Shown piece by piece: positions 16,681-22,544 of a stretch of DNA of 64,000 nt. This DNA comes from Streptomyces sp. ISL-10 (GTDB lineage Bacteria > Actinomycetota > Actinomycetes > Streptomycetales > Streptomycetaceae), in NCBI RefSeq assembly GCF_018614575.1, contig NZ_JAGGOJ010000016.1:1-64000 (forward strand). The letters run 5' to 3'. How positions within the stretch are numbered: the first letter of the stretch is position 1; the number at the start of each line of letters is the position of its first letter. The notes beneath the pieces were generated by a model. That model was given only the letters and a program-made list of their open reading frames with translations, was not told where the DNA came from and did not search any database. Both the position numbers and the translations under genes were made by a program.

Positions 16681-16713
16681 CACGCGGTAGCACGAAGAGT
16701 CGGAACGTCACTC

Positions 16714-16742
16714 GGGCCCCGTACGTTTCTCGTGCGGGGCCC
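16714..16742 (+). terminator. Terminator after pafA
   Basis: GGGCCCCG then ACG (16714-16725) pairs with CGT then CGGGGCCC (16731-16742), followed by TTG. It separates pafA from the FKBP genes. Confidence 0.7.
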
Positions 16743-16762
16743 TTGACACGCCCTAGAGTGTC
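16743..16762 (+). promoter_or_regulatory. Promoter or operator region of the FKBP genes
   Basis: TTGACA (16743-16748) is a perfect -35 match. The best -10 at normal spacing is weak (CAACTA at 16765-16770). An inverted repeat GACAC-N8-GTGTC (16745-16762) overlaps the -35 and could be an operator. The FKBP lipoprotein starts at 16798. Confidence 0.4.
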
Positions 16763-16797
16763 CGCAACTACTGAGCCGTAAGAGATCTGAGGAACAC

Positions 16798-17757
16798 GTG
16801 CGCCGACTTGCCGGCCTTCTCGTCGTGCCCCTGCTGCTGTTGTCGACAGCGGCCTGCGGCAGCGAAGACAAGGACTCCGATTCCGCTTCCGCTTCCAACT
16901 CTGCCGTCTCGATGACGAACGGGCTGCCCACGATCACCGCGGGCAAGAAGTTCGGTGAGAAGCCGACCCTGGCCAAGGGCGAGGGTAAGCCGCCCAAGGA
17001 CCTCAAGGTCAACGTCATCAGCGAGGGCGACGGTCCGGCCCTGAAGAAGGGCGACCTGGCCAAGGTCGACTACCTCGGCCAGCTGTGGGACGGCGACAAG
17101 CCGTTCGACAACAGCTTCGACCGCGGTGAGCCGTTCGCGGTCACGATCGGTGGCGGCGGTGTCATCGAGGGCTGGCAGAAGGCGCTGGACGGCCAGAAGG
17201 TCGGCAGCCGGCTCGAGGTCGCCATCCCGCCGGAGCTCGGCTACGGCGCGCAGGGTCAGGGGGAGATCCCGGCCAACGCCACGCTGGTCTTCGTGATGGA
17301 CATCGTCAAGGGCACCACCCTGCCGAGCACCGCCAAGGGCAGCGAGGTCGCCCAGGACAACATCGACCTGCCGAAGGTCGGCACCAACACCGACGGCAAG
17401 GCGCCGTCCATCACGGTGCCCGAGAAGGACGCGCCGACCAAGCTCGTGTCGAACTACATCATCGAGGGCACCGGCCCGGCGGTGAAGGCGAGCGACACGC
17501 TGGCTGTGCAGTACAAGGGCGTTCTGTGGAAGGGCGGCAAGGAGTTCGACAGCAGCTACGCCCAGGGCGGCGCGCCGGTCAACTTCCCGCTGGCACAGGT
17601 GATTCCGGGCTGGCAGAAGGGTCTGGAGGGCAAGAAGGCGGGCAGCCGTGTCCTGCTCGTCGTGCCCCCGGACATGGCCTACGGCGACCAGGCGCAGCAG
17701 AACATCCCCGCCAAGTCCACGCTGGTCTTCTCCGTCGACATCCTGGCTGTTCTGTAA
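16798..17757 (+). CDS. Lipoprotein with two FKBP-type peptidyl-prolyl isomerase domains
   Basis: A 319-residue extracytoplasmic prolyl isomerase and foldase. The signal peptide ends in a lipobox (LLSTAAC, Cys20), so it should be a lipid-anchored surface protein. A Ser/Asp-rich spacer follows. Two FKBP domains are visible at about 65-165 and 210-319. The first has VDYLGQLWDGDKPFDNSFDRG and IPPELGYG; the second has VQYKGVLWKGGKEFDSSYAQG and VPPDMAYG. GTG 16798 was chosen. A second, cytosolic FKBP gene follows after 46 bp, giving one exported and one internal isomerase in the same unit. Confidence 0.93.
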   Translation: MRRLAGLLVVPLLLLSTAACGSEDKDSDSASASNSAVSMTNGLPTITAGKKFGEKPTLAKGEGKPPKDLKVNVISEGDGPALKKGDLAKVDYLGQLWDGDKPFDNSFDRGEPFAVTIGGGGVIEGWQKALDGQKVGSRLEVAIPPELGYGAQGQGEIPANATLVFVMDIVKGTTLPSTAKGSEVAQDNIDLPKVGTNTDGKAPSITVPEKDAPTKLVSNYIIEGTGPAVKASDTLAVQYKGVLWKGGKEFDSSYAQGGAPVNFPLAQVIPGWQKGLEGKKAGSRVLLVVPPDMAYGDQAQQNIPAKSTLVFSVDILAVL

Positions 17758-17803
17758 GACTGTCCCGGTTGACTCGCACGAAAGAACGCAAGGAGCGACA
17801 TCC

Positions 17804-18178
17804 GTGAGCATCGAGAAGCCCGAGATCGACTTCCCGGGCGGCGAGCCGCCGGCCGACCTTGAGATCAAGGACATCTGGGAGGGCGACGGCCCGGAGGCCA
17901 AGGCGGGCGACACCGTCTCCGTCCACTACGTGGGCGTGGCCTTCTCCACGGGCGAGGAGTTCGACGCCTCGTGGAACCGCGGCACCCCGCTGCAGTTCCA
18001 GCTCGGCGCCGGCCAGGTCATCCAGGGCTGGGACAAGGGCGTGCAGGGCATGAAGGTCGGTGGCCGGCGCCAGCTGACCATCCCCGCGCACCTGGCCTAC
18101 GGCGACCGCGGCGCCGGTGGCGGCCGTATCGCCCCCGGCGAGACGCTGATCTTCGTCTGCGACCTGGTCTCCGCCTGA
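17804..18178 (+). CDS. Cytosolic FKBP-type peptidyl-prolyl isomerase
   Basis: A 124-residue single-domain FKBP with no signal peptide. Core motifs are VSVHYVGVAFSTGEEFDASW, VIQGWDKGVQGMKVGGRR and IPAHLAYGDRGAGG, which carry the conserved aromatic pocket residues (Tyr, Phe, Trp, Ile and the last Tyr). GTG 17804 follows an AAGGAG ribosome site. It is probably co-transcribed with the FKBP lipoprotein and ends at a strong terminator. Confidence 0.95.
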   Translation: MSIEKPEIDFPGGEPPADLEIKDIWEGDGPEAKAGDTVSVHYVGVAFSTGEEFDASWNRGTPLQFQLGAGQVIQGWDKGVQGMKVGGRRQLTIPAHLAYGDRGAGGGRIAPGETLIFVCDLVSA

Positions 18179-18208
18179 CGGAGTGTCGCGCAGCGCTGCA
18201 CAGCGTGA

Positions 18209-18266
18209 CGAGGGCCCGTGCCTCCCCCAGACGCAGTCGGGGGCCCAGGCACGGGCCCTCGCTTTT
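18209..18266 (+). terminator. Strong terminator after the FKBP genes
   Basis: CGAGGGCCCGTGCCT (18209-18223) pairs perfectly with AGGCACGGGCCCTCG (18247-18261), followed by CTTTTG. It insulates pafB from the FKBP transcript. Confidence 0.88.
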
Positions 18267-18335
18267 GTCCCGACACCCCGGGGCGGTACGGTCGACGGGC
18301 GTAAGGGACTTCGAGAAAAGAGGTGAAGGGCGTCG

Positions 18336-19292
18336 ATGGCCATTGCCAAGGCCGAGCGGCTGATGAATCTCGCGCTGTGTCTGCTCGGGACCCGGCGCCC
18401 GCTCAGCAAGCGCGAGCTGCGCGGGTCCATCGAGGCGTACCTGGAGGCCGGCTCCGACGACTCCTTCAACCGGATGTTCGAGCGCGACAAGGACGATCTG
18501 CGCGAACTCGGCCTGGTCATCGAGACGGTGGAGTCCCTCGACGGCGACATCGGCTACCTCGCCCGCCGCGACAGCAACCGTCTCCCGCCGATCACCCTCG
18601 ACGCCGAAGAGGCCGCCGCCCTGGGCCTGGCCGCCAAGGTGTGGCAGCAGGCCCGCCTCGCCGGCGCCGCCAGCGGCGCCCTGCAGAAGCTGCGCGCCGC
18701 CGGCATGCCCGAGACCGAGGACGCCTACGAGGCGCACCACAGCGCCCTCGAACCCCGCATCCCCGTCCACGAGTCCGCCTTCGAGCCGCTCATGCTGGCC
18801 TGCCGCGACCGCCGCCCCGTCGTCTTCGACTACCGCAAGGCGAACTCCGCGCACCCCGAGCAGCGCCATGTCGAGCCCTGGGCGCTCGAATGCTGGCGCG
18901 GCCACTGGTACCTGGCCGGATACGACCGCGGGCGCGGGGCGGAGCGCGTCTTCCGGCTGTCCCGTATCACCGGCAAGGTCCGCTCGCGCGCGGGCTCGTT
19001 CACGGTTCCGGTGCCCGACGTCGTCACCGTGCGGGAGACCGTCGAGAGCTGGGCGGGGGAGACCGCGACCCGCTCCGCCCTGATCCGGCTGCGCTCTGGC
19101 TGCGGCTACCCGCTGCGTTCACGTGCCACGGCCGTACGGGAACTGGGCGGCGGCTGGGACGAGTTGGAGATTCCGTACGGGCACGGACTGGACGCCTGGC
19201 TCGTCGAGTTCGGCCCGGACGTCGTCGTGCTGGAGCCCGCGGACCTGCGGGCCGACGTGGTGGACCGGCTGCGCGCCGTGGCCAAGGGCTGA
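18336..19292 (+). CDS. pafB: WYL-domain transcriptional regulator PafB
   Basis: A 318-residue protein that, with PafC, forms the DNA-damage-response activator PafBC studied in mycobacteria. The N-terminal winged helix-turn-helix covers about residues 1-70 (ERLMNLALCLLGTRRPLSK onward). The WYL domain follows, with VVFDYRKAN and GHWYLAGYDRG near residues 165-205 carrying the Trp-Tyr-Leu signature and the basic ligand pocket. A WCX-like C-terminal domain ends the protein. ATG 18336 has an upstream AGGTGAAGG site. It is immediately followed by pafC. Despite the name, PafBC is not a pupylation enzyme; the link to the proteasome is genomic. Confidence 0.95.
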   Translation: MAIAKAERLMNLALCLLGTRRPLSKRELRGSIEAYLEAGSDDSFNRMFERDKDDLRELGLVIETVESLDGDIGYLARRDSNRLPPITLDAEEAAALGLAAKVWQQARLAGAASGALQKLRAAGMPETEDAYEAHHSALEPRIPVHESAFEPLMLACRDRRPVVFDYRKANSAHPEQRHVEPWALECWRGHWYLAGYDRGRGAERVFRLSRITGKVRSRAGSFTVPVPDVVTVRETVESWAGETATRSALIRLRSGCGYPLRSRATAVRELGGGWDELEIPYGHGLDAWLVEFGPDVVVLEPADLRADVVDRLRAVAKG

Positions 19293-19306
19293 GGGAGATG
19301 CGGACC

Positions 19307-20305
19307 ATGGCCGCCAACGCCATCGACCAGACCCGGCGCATGCTGTCGCTGGTGACGTATCTGCGCGAGCGCCCCGGCGCGCGTATCGCGGACGTCGCCC
19401 GCGCCTTCGGCATCACCGAGGACGAGCTCATCTCCGACCTCGACGTGCTGCCCATGTGCGGGACCAGCTTCCGCGGCGGCGACCTGCTGGACATCGACAC
19501 CGACGGCGAGCGCATCTGGTGGCGCAACCCGGACGCCTCCGGTGAGTCCACCGCCGAGCCGCTGCGTCTCGCCGCCGACGAGGCGACGGCGCTGCTGGTG
19601 GCGGCCAGGGCCGTCGCGACCCTTCCTGGCCTCCGCGAAAGCGACCGGGAGGCTCTGCTGCGGGCCACGGCGAAGCTGGAGGCCGCCGCGGGCGAGGCAG
19701 CCGGAGCCAGCTCCCGGCTGTCGGTGACCTTCGAGTCCGAGGGCGGTGTCTTCGCCGACGTCGACCGGGCCATCTCCGAGCGCCGCCGTCTTTGGCTGCG
19801 CTACTACTCACCCGCGCGCGACGAGCTCACCGAGCGCGAGGTCGACCCCATCCGCCTCTTCGCCGTCGGCCACACCTACATGGAGGCCTGGTGCCGGCTC
19901 TCCGAGGCGCGCCGCACCTTCCGCCTCGACCGGGTCGCGGAGATCCGGCTGCTCGACGCCCCGGCCGCCCCGCCCGAGATCGAACTGCGCGACCTCTCCG
20001 AAGGCCTGGTGCAGCCCTCCGCCGACGACCCCGAGGTGATCGTCGAGGTCGGCCCCGGCGGACGCTGGGTCGCCGAGTACTACCCGCACGACAGCGCGGA
20101 GGAGCTCTCCGACGGCGGACTGCGCATCACGCTGCGCACCCCGGCCCCCGCTTCCCTGCGCAGGCTCGCGCTGCGCCTGGGCCGCGACGGGCGCATCGTC
20201 TCGCCGCCGGAGCTCGCCACCAGCGCGCGGACGGCGGCGCAGGACGCGCTCGCCGCCTACGACGGCGAGGACGCCGGACGGGACGAAGGAGTGCGCATTC
20301 CATGA
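19307..20305 (+). CDS. pafC: WYL-domain transcriptional regulator PafC
   Basis: A 332-residue partner of PafB with the same layout: an N-terminal helix-turn-helix (RRMLSLVTYLRERPGARIAD), then a WYL domain (LWLRYYSPARDELTEREVDP and HTYMEAWCRLSEARRTFRL) and a C-terminal WCX-like region. ATG 19307 is preferred over ATG 19298 because the GGGAG ribosome site abuts 19298 but is 9 nt from 19307. The stop overlaps the next start (ATGA at 20302). PafBC is expected to bind promoters with a TTGTCRGTG-N8-TAnnnT pattern, several of which occur in this window. Confidence 0.94.
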   Translation: MAANAIDQTRRMLSLVTYLRERPGARIADVARAFGITEDELISDLDVLPMCGTSFRGGDLLDIDTDGERIWWRNPDASGESTAEPLRLAADEATALLVAARAVATLPGLRESDREALLRATAKLEAAAGEAAGASSRLSVTFESEGGVFADVDRAISERRRLWLRYYSPARDELTEREVDPIRLFAVGHTYMEAWCRLSEARRTFRLDRVAEIRLLDAPAAPPEIELRDLSEGLVQPSADDPEVIVEVGPGGRWVAEYYPHDSAEELSDGGLRITLRTPAPASLRRLALRLGRDGRIVSPPELATSARTAAQDALAAYDGEDAGRDEGVRIP

Positions 20306-20556
20306 CGGTGATCCCCCAGATCCCCGCCGCCGTCGGGCCCGTGCTGTTCAAGGCGGCCTGCCCCGACTGCCGGGCGCGCTTCGAGCTGTCCGCGGGAGCG
20401 CTGCGTCTGGCGATCGGCGGCAGCCGCCGGACCACCTTCTACTCGTTCACCTGTCCCGAGTGCGGCGCGGCCGTCCGCAAGCCGGCCGGGGAGCGCATCG
20501 TCGAGCTGCTGACCGGCGGCGGCGTGCGCACGCTGCGCCTGCACACCACCGCGTAG
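20302..20556 (+). CDS. Small zinc-ribbon-like protein
   Basis: An 84-residue protein of unknown function. Two cysteine pairs, CPDC near residue 21 and CPEC near residue 53, form a likely zinc ribbon. The rest is a short beta-rich core. Its ATG overlaps the pafC stop (ATGA), so translation is coupled to pafC. A role with PafBC or in nucleic-acid binding is possible but not shown by the sequence. Confidence 0.8.
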   Translation: MTVIPQIPAAVGPVLFKAACPDCRARFELSAGALRLAIGGSRRTTFYSFTCPECGAAVRKPAGERIVELLTGGGVRTLRLHTTA

Positions 20557-20559
20557 GCT
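20554..20559 (+). promoter_or_regulatory. Leaderless-type -10 box for the 65-residue membrane protein gene
   Basis: TAGGCT overlaps the zinc-ribbon gene stop codon and ends 6 nt before ATG 20566, matching the leaderless geometry seen at trmI, the SseB gene and others. Confidence 0.4.
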
Positions 20560-20565
20560 CCTCGC

Positions 20566-20763
20566 ATGTTCTGGCCCATGCTCGCCGTCGCCCTCGGTTT
20601 CCTCGGTATCGCCGTCCTCGGCGTCCTCGGCATCAGGGTCTTCATCGAGGCCCAGCGCCTGGGCCGTGAGGTCGCCCGCACCGCTCAGCGCATCGACCGG
20701 GCAGCCGAGGAGCTGGAGAGGGCGGCGACGTCCCTGGCGCGCACCGGGAAGACGCTGCCCTGA
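20566..20763 (+). CDS. Small single-pass membrane protein
   Basis: A 65-residue protein. Residues 2-27 form one transmembrane helix (MLAVALGFLGIAVLGVLG). Residues 28-60 are an amphipathic charged helix (RLGREVARTAQRIDRAAEELERAA) suggestive of a cytosolic coiled coil. The gene is too short for domain assignment, but its codon bias is normal. It lies 9 bp after the zinc-ribbon gene and before tatA. Confidence 0.75.
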   Translation: MFWPMLAVALGFLGIAVLGVLGIRVFIEAQRLGREVARTAQRIDRAAEELERAATSLARTGKTLP

Positions 20764-20804
20764 GCGCGTCCCCGGTGCGGAACGGGAAGACGCTGCCCTG
20801 AGCG
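20745..20804 (+). repeat. Direct repeat that duplicates the end of the small membrane protein gene
   Basis: The 22 bases at 20745-20766, including the TGA stop, recur at 20783-20804, a 38-bp period. A third decayed copy (ACCGGGAAG) starts near 20818. This looks like a local tandem duplication past the gene end. Confidence 0.8.
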
Positions 20805-21096
20805 TCCTCGGAGCGGACCGGGAAGAGGCTTCTCAGACGCGCCGGGCGGTGATCGCCGGCCGCGTAAGGCGGTCGGCGGAGATCACGGACGCACCCTGCT
20901 GCGGCGCTGATCCTGGCGGTACGCTGCTGATGGCGGCACCGGAGATGAGGCGCCGACCGCTGACGGGTGTATGCGCAGGGATTGCCCTGCGTTTACCCGC
21001 CCGAGTTACGATCGCTGCCGGTCGTTTCGGACGTCGGTCCGGCGCGATCCGCAGCCTAGAGCCCCAAGCCGCCTCGGTGAGAAGGTAGACACAGTT
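20805..21096 (+). other. Gap upstream of tatA
   Basis: About 290 bp with no convincing gene. Apart from the decayed repeat copy at its left end, I see only a likely tatA leader and promoter region. No clear -35/-10 pair could be chosen. Confidence 0.4.
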
Positions 21097-21384
21097 ATGT
21101 TCCGACAGATCGGCCCCACCGAGATCATCATCATCGCGCTTCTCATCCTCCTTCTGTTCGGGGCCAAGAAGCTCCCCGACATGGCCCGTTCGCTGGGCAA
21201 GTCCGCCCGCATCCTCAAGAGCGAGGCCAAGGCGATGAAGTCCGAGGGCCAGCCGACGGCGGCGCCCGCGGAGCCGAAGGACCCGGCGCAGGGCCAGGCG
21301 GCGCCCCGCACCATCCAGGCCGCGCCCGGCGATGTGACCAGCGCTCGCCCTGTGACCGAGCCCACCGACACCCCCCAGCGCTGA
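21097..21384 (+). CDS. tatA: Sec-independent translocase subunit TatA
   Basis: A 95-residue TatA-type protein that forms the variable pore of the twin-arginine export system. One N-terminal transmembrane helix (PTEIIIIALLILLLFG, residues 6-21) is followed by the FGAKKLPDMARSLGKS hinge and an amphipathic helix, then a Pro/Ala/Thr-rich tail. ATG 21097 is fixed by the short distance to the helix. tatC follows after 48 bp. At least one probable Tat substrate, the GHL10-like hydrolase with a twin-arginine signal, lies in this window. Confidence 0.95.
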   Translation: MFRQIGPTEIIIIALLILLLFGAKKLPDMARSLGKSARILKSEAKAMKSEGQPTAAPAEPKDPAQGQAAPRTIQAAPGDVTSARPVTEPTDTPQR

Positions 21385-21432
21385 TCGAAGGCCACACCGA
21401 CCGTGGCCTGCCGCACGAGATGAGGACGTGGG

Positions 21433-22386
21433 TTGCTCAAGTCTGCCCGCTCGAAACAGAAGGAGAAGGACCCCGAGGGGCGGATGCCACTCGCGGACCA
21501 TCTGCGTGAGCTCCGCAACAGGCTCGCGAAGGCCACGCTGGCGATCGTCATCGCCTCGGCCGTCGCGGTGGTCTACAGCCAGGAGTTGATGGACTTTCTC
21601 ACCTCGCCCGTGCCGGAGTGCGGGAAGGACGGCCCGAAGAAGGGCGGGGTGTGCGCCACCATCGTCTACACCGACCTGCTGTCGCCGTTCACGACGACGG
21701 TCAAGGTGGTACTGATGGCCGGCATCGTCGCCTCGTGCCCGTTCTGGCTCTACCAGCTGTGGGCCTTCGTCGCGCCGGGTCTGCACAGGAGCGAGAAGAA
21801 GTACAGCTACTACTTCGCCGCCGCCGCGGCGCCGCTGTTCGCCTTGGGCGTGTACTTCGCGTACCTGATCATGCCGGTGAGCATGAAGGTCCTGCTCTCC
21901 ATCACCCCGGCCCCGGCGGAGAACCTGCTGAGCGTCGACAAGATCCTGGACTTCACCGTCCGGATGGTGCTGATCTTCGGCTTCTCCTTCGAGCTGCCGC
22001 TCCTGCTGATCATGCTGAACCTGACCGGCATGGTGACCGGTCGGCGGATGCTCGGCTGGTGGCGGGGCGCCGTCATGGGCATCTTCGTCTTCGGCGCGAT
22101 CGCCACCCCCTCCACCGACCCGCTCGGCATGGTCGCGCTGTCCGGGCCGATCATCCTGCTCTACTTCCTCGCCGTCGGCTTCTCGCTGCTCAACGACCGC
22201 CGCAGGCGCCGTAACGACCCCGATGCCGAGCTCGACGACGACGAGGCCTCCGCGCTCGACCTGACGCCCTCGAACCTCGGCGAGGTCGAGGCGGTCTCCG
22301 CCGCCGGGGCGCTGCCCGGGCAGGCCACCGGCGACGCCGACGGCGGCCGGTCGAACCGGCTCAACGGATACGACGACATCACCTGA
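21433..22386 (+). CDS. tatC: Sec-independent translocase subunit TatC
   Basis: A 317-residue TatC that recognises twin-arginine signal peptides. Six transmembrane helices are visible. The conserved N-terminal MPLADHLRELRNRL motif and the first-loop region with PFTTTVKV are present. SFELPLLLIMLNLTGMVT marks later helices. The C-terminal 70 residues are an acidic cytosolic tail longer than in E. coli, usual for streptomycetes. TTG 21433 is the likely start; Met18 (RMPLADHL) is an alternative. It pairs with tatA just upstream. Confidence 0.95.
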   Translation: MLKSARSKQKEKDPEGRMPLADHLRELRNRLAKATLAIVIASAVAVVYSQELMDFLTSPVPECGKDGPKKGGVCATIVYTDLLSPFTTTVKVVLMAGIVASCPFWLYQLWAFVAPGLHRSEKKYSYYFAAAAAPLFALGVYFAYLIMPVSMKVLLSITPAPAENLLSVDKILDFTVRMVLIFGFSFELPLLLIMLNLTGMVTGRRMLGWWRGAVMGIFVFGAIATPSTDPLGMVALSGPIILLYFLAVGFSLLNDRRRRRNDPDAELDDDEASALDLTPSNLGEVEAVSAAGALPGQATGDADGGRSNRLNGYDDIT

Positions 22387-22411
22387 CGCACAGTCTCCGA
22401 CACGCTTGGTG

Positions 22412-22439
22412 AGGGGCCGAAGAGCCATCTTCGGCCCCT
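22412..22439 (+). terminator. Terminator after tatC
   Basis: AGGGGCCGAAG (22412-22422) pairs with CTTCGGCCCCT (22429-22439) around a 6-nt loop, followed by GTTCGTG. Confidence 0.82.
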
Positions 22440-22511
22440 GTTCGTGTGCAAGCGCCGCCCGTCGCGGGTAAGCGGACGGGTAAGTGCGCCCGTCACATAA
22501 AGATCCGCTCA

Positions 22512-22534
22512 CTGTCAGAGGGGGCGGGTAGGCT
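22512..22534 (+). promoter_or_regulatory. PafBC/RecA-NDp-like promoter of the Ski2-like helicase
   Basis: CTGTCAGAG (22512-22520), an 8-nt G-rich spacer, then TAGGCT (22529-22534). The -35 element matches TTGTCRGTG at 7 of 9 positions and the -10 fits TAnnnT, with exact N8 spacing. Transcription would start about 7 nt later, just before ATG 22545, which supports that start over ATG 22536. Confidence 0.58.
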
Positions 22535-22544
22535 CATGAGCAAG

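Noticed and set aside
22380..22412. Minus-strand GTGTCGGAG-N8-TCAGGT after tatC
   Set aside because: The -10 is poor and there is no gene on that strand for it to drive.
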